From assembly GCF_016793825.1 (NCBI RefSeq), contig NZ_JAEULM010000035.1, positions 1 to 64,000 on the forward strand: a DNA stretch of 64,000 bases, read 5' to 3'. The position numbers were made by a program, and so were the translations under genes. Positions 1 through 8,399 of the stretch are shown piece by piece. The stretch comes from Sphingopyxis sp. GTDB lineage: Bacteria; Pseudomonadota; Alphaproteobacteria; Sphingomonadales; Sphingomonadaceae. Every line of letters begins with the position of its first letter. The first letter of the stretch is position 1. The notes beneath the pieces were generated by a model, which was not told the DNA's origin, did no database searches, and saw nothing but the letters and a program-made list of their open reading frames with translations.

Positions 1-1
1 G

Positions 2-157
2 ATCCGGGCAATGCTGGGTCATGCCTCGCAGAATGTAACCCAAGACTATGTCCACATCGACGAGGCGCTAAAGCTTGCCGTGCAGCGAACGTCCGACGAG
101 ATTGCGCGATTGCTTGCCCTCGGCACTGAAGCAAAAATGGAAATGGCGCGACAGTGA
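2..157 (+). pseudogene. Tyrosine recombinase, C-terminal end only (cut by window edge)
   Basis: An open frame enters from the left edge and codes for 51 residues before TGA. It contains MLGHAS followed by T-Q-D-Y-V-H. This is the usual end of phage-type integrases: the LGH box and, about nine residues on, the catalytic tyrosine that forms the 3'-phosphotyrosine link with DNA. The arginines and upstream histidine lie outside the window, so I cannot tell whether the gene is whole. It points away from the broken genes that follow and fits an old insertion edge. It is too short to assign a subfamily. Confidence 0.7.
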
Positions 158-188
158 GTGCTCAAACGCGGCTGGCCGGCTGCGCCAG

Positions 189-638
189 TCAGCTTTCGGG
201 CGCGGATGGAGAAATAGCCGATGGCCCAAAAGGCTCGCCGAACAGGGTGCTTGCGATTGCGGTTGCCGCGATCGCCCCGGCGAATTGCGCAACAACAAAC
301 ATTGGAACGTCATGCGGCGCGATACCCGCAAATGTGTTCGACAGGCCGCGCACCACGGTGATCGCCGGATTTGCAAAGCTCGTCAATGACGTGAACCAGT
401 AAGCAGCGGTGATATAGAGCCCGACCGACGCCGCCACGGCCTGTGGCTTGTATCTCGCGGTACCGAGGATCGTCAGTACGAGGCCGAAGGTCGCAACGAA
501 CTCGGCGGTCCACTGCCCCAATCCGGTTCTCGCCTTTGTCGAAAACTGTAAGATCGGAAGGTCGAACATCAGATGCCCGGCCCACGCGCCGAAAATGCCG
601 AAGGCAAGCTGAGCAACGACATATGCACCGGCGTCGAG
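189..638 (-). pseudogene. Aquaporin (MIP family) fragment, C-terminal part
   Basis: Reading leftward from about 638 to TGA at 189-191, the product matches the second half of a bacterial aquaporin: hydrophobic segments, a GQW-AEFVATFGL helix, then the second NPA box (SFANPAITVVRGLSNTFAGI). The family forms water, glycerol or metalloid channels and needs two NPA half-helices; only one is present. A TAG at 639-641 closes the frame just upstream, where sequence of another gene begins. About half of the usual ~230 residues are missing, so no working channel is expected. The S-x-TFAGIAP wording resembles aquaporins linked to arsenic operons, which is only suggestive. Confidence 0.75.
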
Positions 639-921
639 CTAATGCGTGCAAGTCCTCACGGTCGGACGCAGCGACCTCATGAAGCTGTGGTGCGCCGGGG
701 AGGAATGACGAGGACGCGAAATCCATATTGGATTCGATTGCTTGATTGAGCGTTTCCCGAAATGCGACACCGGTTGTGCGCTTCTGGAGCGAGATAAATG
801 CGTTCACCTCGGCTTCGACTTTTTCAATCGACAGTTTCAGGCTTTGGAGATCGCGGAACAGGGTGGATGCAGGCGAAAGCGTGTCTGCACTCGGGGCGGG
901 CGTTTCGGTTATTTTGGTCAT
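634..921 (-). pseudogene. 5' part of an unknown gene, joined out of frame to the aquaporin fragment
   Basis: From ATG at 921 a well-behaved frame gives about 96 residues (MTKITETPAPSADTL...), with an amphipathic helical stretch rich in L, K and E (FRDLQSLKLSIEKVEAEV). At about 634 the coding signal switches to the aquaporin frame. Beyond that point this frame is just a shadow of the aquaporin and becomes R- and C-rich nonsense. I recognise no family. The natural 3' end has been lost by recombination, so a stable product is doubtful. Confidence 0.45.
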
Positions 922-1271
922 GTCATCCAGTTGGCGGCGGGCCTGGACAATGACCAGAAGCTGAGATCGTCCGACATGGTCCGAGATTCTACTTTCTGTC
1001 GCGAAGCGTCTCAAAGGTGCTGGCCCGCGGTGCGCGCAGCTTCTCGCGCCGGAAGGGACGTATGCGGCCTATCTGTCTGTACGTGCGCACATCCGAGCGC
1101 ATGCTGTGCGACTGCAGCGTGCAAGTCACAACAAATTGGCGCCCGCCCGGTCGATTCCGGACGGGCGCCAGTTTTTGAAGAATTCGCCCTCGGTCGAGGA
1201 GGAGCTCTTCTGGGTCGCACCGCGGAGATAGATGGTCGAAAGCGTCAGGGATTGTACAGAAACGCCAAAAC
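922..1271. other. About 350 bases with no supportable gene
   Basis: Both strands have open frames here, but none shows recognisable domains, a convincing ribosome site or steady codon bias. The stretch lies between two gene remnants and is probably debris from earlier rearrangement. Confidence 0.4.
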
Positions 1272-1682
1272 ATGTTCACGTCTCAGGTGCGTGCCAGCAT
1301 GGCGCTGGTACCGATTTTCCAAAGACACGGAATTTTTCTCGGGACCCCGCTCGCATCGGGTTCGTCGAGGCCGCATTCATTCCCGGACAGCGCGACACGA
1401 TCCCGCGCCGTTCTTCACAAGGCAGCGCGGAGGCCGCCGGGCACGGTAACGATGCATTCCCATGTCACCTTCACTGACGAGGCCAGCGACCGGGAGTATC
1501 GCTACCAGCTCGTGTTCCCGAAGGACGCGGATGTTGCAGAGAACAGGATTTCGGTCCTCACACTTGTCGGCGCCGGATTGATCGGGCTCAAGCCGGGCCA
1601 GACGATCCTGTGGCCAGACCGGGACGGGCGCGAGCGCCGGTTGAAGGTCATGTCGGTCGAGCGCGGAAGCCCGGTCACCTAG
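1272..1682 (+). CDS. Rnk/GreA C-terminal-domain protein, N-terminal half degraded or wrong
   Basis: The last ~85 residues (from about 1431) match the GreA/GreB C-terminal fold as found in Rnk, the regulator of nucleoside diphosphate kinase: VTMHSHVTF, YQLVFPKDADV, ISVLTLVGAGLIGLKPGQ, and W-P-D-R-D-G near the end. Rnk proteins bind RNA polymerase near the secondary channel. The first ~50 residues do not look like the normal Rnk coiled-coil start and are rich in S, R and P. The true start may be lost upstream, or translation may begin at ATG 1452. The product may therefore be a bare C-terminal domain. I am sure of the domain, not of the start or of function. Confidence 0.55.
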   Translation: MFTSQVRASMALVPIFQRHGIFLGTPLASGSSRPHSFPDSATRSRAVLHKAARRPPGTVTMHSHVTFTDEASDREYRYQLVFPKDADVAENRISVLTLVGAGLIGLKPGQTILWPDRDGRERRLKVMSVERGSPVT

Positions 1683-1861
1683 TCTGCGGGCCGGTACCGG
1701 CAAAGAGGGGTCACGCTCGCGTGTCCAGAAGTGGTCCGTCAGTTTCAGGGCAGAGGCGCCATCGGCGGACATTGGCTTTGGGCGCCTGCCTGCAGAATAT
1801 TTCGGGAAGCGACCAGGTCTAAACCGGGAGTTTACGCCTCAAGGCCTATCGTCCGGGCACC

Positions 1862-2098
1862 ATGATGCACGACCCATCGGATATGTGGAATAATGACAAC
1901 GCCTTCTACGATGATGGCGAATGGATCACCTGGACCGAAATCAACTCGCACCTTGAGCGGCTCGATTTCGAAGCGCGCTTTCCGGACATCGAAGCCGACC
2001 TGGTCCCGATATTCCAGAACCTGCTTTCGACTGCCACGGAATATCACGGTCTGACCGGGCGTCACCTGCAGGTCTATGGCGACCTGGGCGAGCTATAA
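1862..2098 (+). CDS. Small acidic hypothetical protein
   Basis: The product has 78 residues, rich in D, E, W and Y, with steady GC-rich third positions (MWNNDNAFYDDGEWITWTEI...). It has no membrane segment and no signal peptide. The start is either ATG 1862, ATG 1865 or the later ATG in MWNND; none has a strong Shine-Dalgarno. I recognise no family. Clean codon use and a compact, charged composition argue that it is a real gene between the broken region on its left and the light-stress cluster on its right. Confidence 0.5.
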   Translation: MMHDPSDMWNNDNAFYDDGEWITWTEINSHLERLDFEARFPDIEADLVPIFQNLLSTATEYHGLTGRHLQVYGDLGEL

Positions 2099-2291
2099 GG
2101 GCGCCAGTCGCATCTGCCGCACTTATTAGAAGACGCGCGGCAATAGCTATTGCTGCTCGGGGCTGGGAGCACGGCTTGGCGGCGCGCTCTGGCAGATTGA
2201 TTGGCCGATTGCCGTCGGTCTGATTCTGGCACAGTGTTCGCTAAAACGGATAGGCAAAGAGGCGGAGACACTTGAAGCGGCTTCCTGCTCG

Positions 2292-3017
2292 TCAATACGG
2301 GATCGGCCTTCCATCCCAGCCGTAAAACCCGCCGCTATCCCTCGACGACAGCTGGTCAAATACGGCCATAATGTGCATCGCACTTTTGTCCGCACTAAAG
2401 AGCGATGATTCAGCTACTCGCGCCTGAAACGGCTCCGAAAGCGGCGTGTCGACTGTTCCGGGGTGCAGCGCCGCGACGATCGCTTCGGGATTGCTGCGGC
2501 CGAGCTCGATCGCGAAACAGCGCACCAAGGCATTGAGCGCCGCCTTGGAAGCGCGGTAGCTGTGCCATCCGCCAAGTCGGTTATCCGCGATCGAACCAAC
2601 GCGAGCAGAAAGAAATATCGCGACCGCTCGTTGTCGCCGGGCAAGCAAGGGAAGAAAATGCTTTGCGACGAGCGCGGGCCCGACGCTGTTGATCGCGAAC
2701 ACCTCGGCCATAACTGAGGCGTCGAGCTGCCGAAGGCTCTTTTCGGGACGGATATCGGTCCCGCGATGCAGCAGCCCTGTCGCGACAATGAGCAGGTCGA
2801 GAGCACCCTCATTCGCGATTTGACGACCCGCTTCGGCCAGCGTGTTGTCATCCAGTATATCCGTCGTCAGCCGTTTCACACTGGGATCGTTCGACGCCTC
2901 GGGCCGCCTGCTTCCTGCATAGATGCGGTCAAATCGACCCGATACGACAAGTTGATCGACAAGCGCGGCGCCGATGCCGCCACCGCTTCCAATCACCAAT
3001 GCGCGCTTACCGCTCAA
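2292..3017 (-). CDS. CsgA/C-factor-like short-chain dehydrogenase
   Basis: This 241-residue Rossmann-fold oxidoreductase carries the nucleotide-binding GSGGGIGAAL at residues 10-19 and the catalytic S and Y-x-x-x-K in the SARVGSIADN...WHSYRASKAAL region. It has the short C-terminal HPGTVDTPLSEPF loop typical of C-factor-like SDRs. Relatives of this subgroup often sit beside photolyase and flavoprotein genes in alphaproteobacteria, which suits the neighbours here. Substrate unknown. It is transcribed in the same direction as the LOV-HTH gene and lies 99 bases downstream of it, so the two may share a transcript. Confidence 0.85.
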   Translation of the reverse strand: MSGKRALVIGSGGGIGAALVDQLVVSGRFDRIYAGSRRPEASNDPSVKRLTTDILDDNTLAEAGRQIANEGALDLLIVATGLLHRGTDIRPEKSLRQLDASVMAEVFAINSVGPALVAKHFLPLLARRQRAVAIFLSARVGSIADNRLGGWHSYRASKAALNALVRCFAIELGRSNPEAIVAALHPGTVDTPLSEPFQARVAESSLFSADKSAMHIMAVFDQLSSRDSGGFYGWDGRPIPY

Positions 3018-3116
3018 ATGCTGCCCTTCCCGGCTATGAAATTGCTTCGGCTATCGGATGCTTAATCGGCGGCGGCGCGATCTCCCATATGCCTCAAAGG
3101 GAAGGTAGATCGGTGC

Positions 3117-3704
3117 CTAGAAGCCGGCCTCGACCGCGAGCCGGATCGCATCGGCCGTCGTTTCGACGCCGAGCGCGCGCAGCAGCGCAGCGCGATGCAT
3201 CTTGATCGTGCGCTCCGACAGCGACAGCGTGAACGCGATCTGCTTGTTGAGCTGGCCGCTCGCCATCAGCTTCAGCACCTCGCGCTGCCGCGGCGAGAGC
3301 GCCTCGATCTGCGCCCGCGCCCGCGCGCTCCGTCCTCCCACCGCCTCGCCCGCCTCGTCGATCTCGATTTGCGAGCCGAGAAAATACTCAAGAGTTCCGT
3401 CGGGGCCGAAAATCGGCGCTACCAGCACGGCATTGCGAAAGGGCGTTCCGTCTTTCCGGTAGTTGAGGATCTCCACGAGAGCCGGCCTCTGCTCCCGGAT
3501 GGCGATCCTTAAAGTTTCGGTCAGTTCGGCTTCGGTAGCGGGGCCGGCGAGGAAGCGGCAATTGCGCCCGACGATTTCCTCCGGCCCATAGCCGGTGAGC
3601 GCCGAAAAAGCCGCATTGCACTCGACGATCGGGTTATCGGGCAGGCGCGGATCGCTGATCACCGCGGCGATCGGGCTAGCCGCGATCATTGTCTTCAATG
3701 ACAT
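3117..3704 (-). CDS. Blue-light LOV-HTH transcription regulator (EL222-like)
   Basis: The protein has 195 residues in two parts. Residues 1-118 form a LOV photosensor with the flavin signature GRNCRFLAG at 47-55, whose Cys49 would form the light-driven FMN adduct. NYRKDGTPFRNAVLVAP follows at 81-97, and FLGSQIEI carries the flavin-contacting Gln112. Residues 134-190 are a LuxR-type helix-turn-helix (LSPRQREVLKLMASG, NKQIAFTLSLSERTIKMH). Length and wording are very close to EL222 of Erythrobacter litoralis, which dimerises and binds DNA in blue light. The start at ATG 3704 is preceded by GGGCGG; longer upstream frames would overlap the divergent gene's leader and are unlikely. It probably controls the neighbouring photolyase and flavoprotein genes. 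Confidence 0.93.
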   Translation of the reverse strand: MSLKTMIAASPIAAVISDPRLPDNPIVECNAAFSALTGYGPEEIVGRNCRFLAGPATEAELTETLRIAIREQRPALVEILNYRKDGTPFRNAVLVAPIFGPDGTLEYFLGSQIEIDEAGEAVGGRSARARAQIEALSPRQREVLKLMASGQLNKQIAFTLSLSERTIKMHRAALLRALGVETTADAIRLAVEAGF

Positions 3705-3728
3705 AATATCCGCCCGCTCACCCCTGGA

Positions 3729-3751
3729 TGCCCCAAGGGACATGTTGCGAC
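3729..3751 (+). promoter_or_regulatory. Repeated motif, copy 1, in the LOV-HTH / flavoprotein divergent region
   Basis: The core GCCCCAAGGGACATGTTGC starts at 3730. The 23 bases from 3729 to 3751 are identical to 14520-14542 upstream of folE, and the core matches 16 of 19 positions at 8945 upstream of the fasciclin gene. It lies 25 bases in front of the LOV-HTH start (opposite strand) and about 155 bases in front of the renalase-like gene. The inner GCCCC-AA-GGGAC is nearly palindromic, as expected for a dimeric regulator. It is a candidate EL222-type binding site, possibly autoregulatory. Confidence 0.5.
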
Positions 3752-3906
3752 ACTTCCCCTGGCTCATGCAAGCCTGCGCCGATGACAAATGCGACGAACC
3801 GGAAAAAATTACGCATGACGCCCCGCATGTCGACGGCACGAACATGCTCACCGGCGGCGGCTGGCCATCGTGCGTGCCATCGCGGCGACCGCGAGGCCAA
3901 GGCCTG

Positions 3907-4851
3907 ATGCGGGTCGCTATCATCGGAGCCGGTATTGCGGGGCTCGCCTGTGCGCGGCGGCTGCGCGATGCCGGGCTGGAGGCAACGCTTTTCGACAAAT
4001 CCCGCGGCATCGGCGGCCGCCTCGCGACCCGCCGCGCGGAGCCGGGCGATCCCGGGGTCGCATTCGATCATGGCGCAACGCATTTCACGGCGCGCTCCGA
4101 AGGTTTTACGAGGCTGGTCGCCGCGTGGGAGAAAGCGGGTCTCGCGGCGCGCTGGCCGGTCGCGGGCGCGGACAGCTGGGTCGGCAGGCCGACCATGACC
4201 GCGCCGCTCAAAGCCCTCGCGGACGATCTCGATGTCCGCCTGTCACGACCGGTCACGGCCCTGACCAGATCCCGCGCCGGCTGGACGCTCCACAGCGAAG
4301 CCAGGCGGCTCGGCAAATTCGATACGGCGGTGATCGCCATTCCGGCCGAGCAGGCCGCCCCGCTTCTGTCGCTCCATGATTTCGAGATGGCGCGCGAGGC
4401 CATGGCGGTGCGCTATAATCCTTGCTGGACCGCGATGTTCGCCTTCGAGGAACGGATCGAGGAGCTCCCCGATTTCCTTCGCGGCGCGGGCTCACTCGTG
4501 ACCGCGGCACGCGACAGCGCCAAGCCCGGACGCGCGCCGGGCGAACGGTGGGTGGTGCAAGCCGACTGGACCTGGTCGGAAGCGCACCTGACCAGCGAAA
4601 GCGCGAGCGTCGCACGTCTGCTGCTTGCCGAACTCGAAAAGGTCGCCGGCCGCAACTTGCCCGCCCCAAGCCATATCGCGGCCCATCGCTGGCTATTCTC
4701 TCAGCCATCGGGACAGGATCTGAAGCTGCTCTGGAACCCTGCCATCGGCCTCGGCGCCTGCGGCGACTGGCTCTACCATGGCTTTGCCGAATATGCCTGG
4801 CTGTCGGGCCATGTTCTCGGCGCCGCGATCGCAGCGGAGGCGCCGCGATGA
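3907..4851 (+). CDS. Renalase-like FAD-dependent amine oxidase family protein
   Basis: The 314-residue protein opens with a dinucleotide-binding motif (MRVAIIGAGIAGLACARRL), then DKSRGIGGRLATRR and FDHGATHFTAR, all characteristic of the NAD(P)/FAD-binding renalase-like group. It ends with the FAD-contacting GACGDWLYHGFAEYAWLSG. These proteins oxidise small molecules or reduced nicotinamides; the substrate here is unknown. Its TGA overlaps the ATG of the CrtI-like gene (ATGA), so the two are translationally coupled. ATG 3907 is chosen because it directly precedes the FAD motif. Co-location with a LOV-HTH regulator and a photolyase suggests a light-stress role. Confidence 0.85.
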   Translation: MRVAIIGAGIAGLACARRLRDAGLEATLFDKSRGIGGRLATRRAEPGDPGVAFDHGATHFTARSEGFTRLVAAWEKAGLAARWPVAGADSWVGRPTMTAPLKALADDLDVRLSRPVTALTRSRAGWTLHSEARRLGKFDTAVIAIPAEQAAPLLSLHDFEMAREAMAVRYNPCWTAMFAFEERIEELPDFLRGAGSLVTAARDSAKPGRAPGERWVVQADWTWSEAHLTSESASVARLLLAELEKVAGRNLPAPSHIAAHRWLFSQPSGQDLKLLWNPAIGLGACGDWLYHGFAEYAWLSGHVLGAAIAAEAPR

Positions 4852-6410
4852 CGCGCGCAATCGTGATCGGAGCGGGCATCGGCGGCCTTGCGCTCGCCAT
4901 CCGCCTCCAGTCGGCGGGCCTCGATACGCTGCTCGTCGAAGCGCGCGACCGACCGGGCGGCCGTGCCTATGTCTTCGAGAAGGATGGTTTCACCTTCGAC
5001 GCCGGGCCGACGGTCATCACCGACCCGGCCTGTCTTGCCGAGCTCTGGGCGCTGAGCGGTCAGCGGCTCGAGCGCGATGTCGACCTCGTCCCGGTCTCGC
5101 CCTTTTACCGGCTGAGCTGGCCCGACGGATCGATCTTCGACTATGGCAATGACAAGGAGGCGCTCGCCCGCCAGATCGCCGCGCTCTATCCCGCCGATGT
5201 CGCGGGATATGAGCGGTTTCTCGGCTTTTCCGCGTCGGTTTACGAGGAAGGCTATGTGAAGCTCGGCGCGGTCCCCTTTCTCGACTTCCGCTCGATGCTG
5301 AAGGCGGCGCCGGCGCTTGTGCGGCACCGGGCCTGGCGCTCGGTCTATCAAACCGTCGCAGGCTATGTGCGGAGCGAAAAGCTGCGCGAGGCGCTGTCCT
5401 TTCACACCCTGCTCGTCGGCGGAAACCCGATGGCGACGAGCAGCATCTATGCGCTCATCCACAAGCTCGAGCAGGATGGCGGCGTCTGGTATGCGCGCGG
5501 CGGCACCAACCGGCTCGTCGCCGGCATGGCCACGCTGTTCGCGCGTCTCGGCGGTACGCTGAGGCTCGGCGATCCCGTTGCCCGCATCGAAACCGAAGGG
5601 GACCGGGTAACCGGCATCATGACGCGGAGCGGCTTCACAGCGCGCGCCGATCTCGTCGCCTCGAACGCCGACCTCATGCACAGCTACCGCGACCTGCTTG
5701 CGCATCCGCGAGGCAAGCGCGAGGCCGGACGCCTCGCGCGCAAGAACTGGTCGCCGAGCCTCTTCGTCCTCCATCTGGGTGTGCGCGGCACCTTCCCCGA
5801 GATCCCCCACCATATGATCCTCTTCGGTCCGCGCTATCGCGGGCTTCTCGACGATATCTACCGGAATGGCAGGCTCGCCGAAGATTTTTCGCTCTACCTT
5901 CATCATCCGAGCGCAAGCGATCCGGGCGTTGCGCCGGCGGGCCACAGCAGCTTCTATGCGCTTGCGCCGGTTCCCCATCGCGGCCACGCCCCGCTCGACT
6001 GGGAGGTCGAAGGGCCGAAATTGGCGAAGCGCATCATCGCCGAGATCGAACGGCGCTTGATTCCTGACCTTGGCGAGCGGATCGTCACGCAAATCCAATA
6101 TGCGCCGCCGAACTTCGAGCGGGATCTCGCCGCGCATCTCGGGAGCGCCTTCAGCCTGACGCCAACACTGCTGCAGAGCGCCTATTTTCGTGGGCACAAC
6201 CGCGACGCGCGCATCGAGAACCTCTATTTTACCGGCGCGGGCACGCATCCCGGCGCTGGTATTCCGGGGGTCGTCGCAAGCGCGAAGGCGACGACGAGCC
6301 TCATTCTCGGCGACTTCGGCATCAGAACTGCGGCAGCCCGCGATCCGTGCGCTCGCGACCGGATAGTCTCCGGGCCCAATGAAGCGGCAGGAGATGCCTC
6401 GTCCAGCTGA
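4848..6410 (+). CDS. CrtI-type phytoene desaturase family flavoprotein
   Basis: The 520-residue protein has an N-terminal FAD motif (AIVIGAGIGGLALAIRLQ), GGRAYVFEKDGFTFDAGPTVI, a conserved central YARGGTNRLVAGMATLF, and the carotenoid-desaturase C-terminal signature GAGTHPGAGIPGVVASAKAT. Length agrees with bacterial CrtI (~500). CrtI enzymes introduce double bonds into phytoene on the membrane. No crtB, crtY or crtE is nearby, so this may be an accessory or diverged desaturase, or part of a carotenoid set split across the genome. It overlaps the previous gene by four bases. The last ~30 residues (AARDPCARDR...) are a nonconserved tail. Confidence 0.85.
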   Translation: MTRAIVIGAGIGGLALAIRLQSAGLDTLLVEARDRPGGRAYVFEKDGFTFDAGPTVITDPACLAELWALSGQRLERDVDLVPVSPFYRLSWPDGSIFDYGNDKEALARQIAALYPADVAGYERFLGFSASVYEEGYVKLGAVPFLDFRSMLKAAPALVRHRAWRSVYQTVAGYVRSEKLREALSFHTLLVGGNPMATSSIYALIHKLEQDGGVWYARGGTNRLVAGMATLFARLGGTLRLGDPVARIETEGDRVTGIMTRSGFTARADLVASNADLMHSYRDLLAHPRGKREAGRLARKNWSPSLFVLHLGVRGTFPEIPHHMILFGPRYRGLLDDIYRNGRLAEDFSLYLHHPSASDPGVAPAGHSSFYALAPVPHRGHAPLDWEVEGPKLAKRIIAEIERRLIPDLGERIVTQIQYAPPNFERDLAAHLGSAFSLTPTLLQSAYFRGHNRDARIENLYFTGAGTHPGAGIPGVVASAKATTSLILGDFGIRTAAARDPCARDRIVSGPNEAAGDASSS

Positions 6411-6495
6411 TCGCACGGACGTTCCGATTCTGCCGGCGGCCAGCGCCTTGCGACCCACGCCTGGCCGCGGCGGGGGGCGGTGATTGCTCAACGCC

Positions 6496-6524
6496 GGGCG
6501 GTGCGACGCCACGTCGCACCGCCC
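6496..6524. terminator. Strong palindrome after the CrtI-like gene
   Basis: Arms GGGCGGTGCGACG and CGTCGCACCGCCC pair perfectly over 13 bases around the 3-base loop CCA. It lies 86 bases past the CrtI stop and 145 before the photolyase start. There is no T tract, so it is either a GC-type transcription end or a regulatory or processing hairpin. The rest of 6411-6668 shows no gene. Confidence 0.5.
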
Positions 6525-6668
6525 AATCCCCGCATATACACGCCCGCCAATGCGGTTCTGCATGGCTTGAACTTCCCGAAAGGTCATCTTTTGCGGAGGT
6601 CGGAGCCTGCCAGATGAGGAACCCCGCGCTCGCCCGCACCATAGCCCACCAAAAAGGTAAACGCCGCC

Positions 6669-8042
6669 ATGCCGCCCGCCATCTTGTGGCTCCGTCAGGA
6701 CCTCCGCACCACCGACCATCCGGCGCTTCTCGCGGCGATCGCCGAAGGTCCGGTCATTCCGCTCTACATATTGGACGACGAGAGCCCCGAAACGCGCGCG
6801 ATCGGCGGCGCGCAGCGCTGGTGGCTCCATCACAGCCTCGCCGCGCTCGATGCGAGCCTTCGCAAACGCGGCAGCCGGCTCGTCCTGCGCCGCGGCCCTG
6901 CCGCCGAAATAGTCGAACGCGTCGCGGCGGATGCCGGGAGCACAAGGGTTCACGCGACCCGGTGCTACGAGCCCTGGTGGCGGCGCTACGAAAACGCGCT
7001 GGACGCCAGGCTCGAACTGCGACTCCACGACGGCAATTATCTTGCGCCGCCCGAGAGCATCACCAATGCGCAAGGCGCGCGCTACCGCGTCTTCACGCCA
7101 TGGTATCGCGCGCTGCTGGAGCGCATGCCGCCCGCCCTTCCCCATGCGGCGCCCGACCATATTCCGCCGCCTCGGGCCTGGCCGGCGTCGGACAATCTCG
7201 CCGATTGGGGCCTGACCCCGATAAGCCCCGACTGGGCCTCGGGATTTGGCGACTGGCGCCCGGGCGAGAAGGGCGCATGGCGGGCGCTGCGCGACTGGCT
7301 GCCGCTTGCCGGCGCCTATAAGGCCCGCCGCGACTATCCCTCGCTCCCCGCGACATCGCGGCTGTCGCCGCATCTTCATTTCGGCGAAATCAGCCCCCGG
7401 TCGATCTGGCATGCGCTCGGCGAGCGCGACGATGCTGGCGCCGAGACCTTTCGATCGGAGCTCGGCTGGCGCGAACATGGCATCAATCTCGTCGACCAGA
7501 TGCCCGATTATGGCGATCGGAACGGGCGCCCCAGCTTCGATGATTTCGGCTGGCGGAGCGGCCCCGAAGCCGACCGGGACTTCACCGCCTGGACCCGGGG
7601 ACGGACCGGCTACCCAATCGTCGACGCGGGTATGCGTCAGCTCTGGAATATGGGATGGATGCACAACCGGGTCCGGATGGTCACCGCCTCCTTCCTCGTC
7701 AAACATCTGCTGATCGACTGGCGCCGGGGAGAGCGCTGGTTCTGGGATACGCTGCTCGACGCCGATCTCGCCTCGAACGCGATGAACTGGCAATATGTCG
7801 CGGGCACCGGCGTCGACGCGCCAGTCTTCTCGCGCATCATGTCGCCGCTACTCCAGAGCGAACGGTTCGCGATGGGCGACTATGTCCGCGCTTATGTTCC
7901 CGAACTTGCGCATCTGTCGGACACCGAGATCGTCGCGGCCCATGGTCAGGATGCGCGGGTACCAAAGTATCCGCCACCGCTTGTCGGTCACGAGGCGGCG
8001 CGGGCGCGGGCGCTGGCTGCCTGGGAAGCACTGCGCGGCTAG
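6669..8042 (+). CDS. phrB: Deoxyribodipyrimidine photolyase (class I CPD type)
   Basis: The 457-residue protein uses light to split cyclobutane pyrimidine dimers in DNA. The N-terminal alpha/beta antenna domain starts WLRQDLRTTDHPAL. The C-terminal FAD domain has the family hallmark TGYPIVDAGMRQLWNMGWMH (about residues 313-332), then NRVRMVTASFLVKHLLIDWRRGERWF and a conserved SNAMNWQYVAGTG. The substrate loop has SELGWREHGINLVDQMPDY. Length is normal (~470). ATG 6669 directly precedes the conserved start. A LOV-HTH regulator and folE (pterin supply for the MTHF antenna) lie in the same cluster, which fits light-induced repair. Confidence 0.95.
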   Translation: MPPAILWLRQDLRTTDHPALLAAIAEGPVIPLYILDDESPETRAIGGAQRWWLHHSLAALDASLRKRGSRLVLRRGPAAEIVERVAADAGSTRVHATRCYEPWWRRYENALDARLELRLHDGNYLAPPESITNAQGARYRVFTPWYRALLERMPPALPHAAPDHIPPPRAWPASDNLADWGLTPISPDWASGFGDWRPGEKGAWRALRDWLPLAGAYKARRDYPSLPATSRLSPHLHFGEISPRSIWHALGERDDAGAETFRSELGWREHGINLVDQMPDYGDRNGRPSFDDFGWRSGPEADRDFTAWTRGRTGYPIVDAGMRQLWNMGWMHNRVRMVTASFLVKHLLIDWRRGERWFWDTLLDADLASNAMNWQYVAGTGVDAPVFSRIMSPLLQSERFAMGDYVRAYVPELAHLSDTEIVAAHGQDARVPKYPPPLVGHEAARARALAAWEALRG

Positions 8043-8060
8043 CGAAGGAAGGTCATGCGG

Positions 8061-8399
8061 CTAGTCGAAGCCGGCGCTTGCCACGCCTTGGCTGTTGTAA
8101 ACCGGGCCTTCGCACGACACCGCGAATTTGCGGCTCGACGACGCGCGCACGCCAAATGCGCCGATATGCCCCAGCATTCCCCTGTACTGCGGCCCGGCCA
8201 GATGCGCGGCGAGCGCAGCTTCGCCGTGCCATTCCTCGAACACGTGGATGCGCGTCGCCACATGCGGATCGGCGGTCCAGTCGTAAGCGAGACAGCCTGG
8301 CTGTACGAGCGCGCCTTCGATCCAGCCGCGTGCGCCCGCCAGCGCCTCTCCGCGCGCCTCGGGATCGATATCGATGACCGCCTAGATCAGGATCTTCAT
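8061..8399 (-). pseudogene. Antibiotic-biosynthesis-type monooxygenase (ABM/YgiN fold) with in-frame amber stop
   Basis: The ATG at 8399 overlaps the TGA of the preceding SnoaL-like gene (ATGA) and gives M-K-I-L-I followed at once by TAG (8384-8382). After the stop the same frame continues with good codon use for over 100 residues: AVIDIDPEARGEAL, LVQPGCLAYDW, RIHVFEEWHGEAALAAHL. That pattern is typical of ABM-fold quinol monooxygenases, small dimeric enzymes of ~100 residues. So the protein is intact except for codon 6. A late GTG start (8261) would lack the N-terminal strands. It is a very recent pseudogene, an amber-suppressed gene or a sequencing error. Confidence 0.7.

Noticed and set aside
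3090..3112. Possible fourth copy of the light-cluster motif (GCCTCAAAGGGAAGGTAG)
   Set aside because: It matches only 14 of 19 consensus positions and lies in the opposite sense to the SDR gene it would serve, so it could be chance.
4773..7793. A 1006-codon open frame on the minus strand over the CrtI-like and photolyase genes
   Set aside because: It is a GC-bias shadow of two well-identified plus-strand genes; its sequence is R-, G- and A-rich without any domain.
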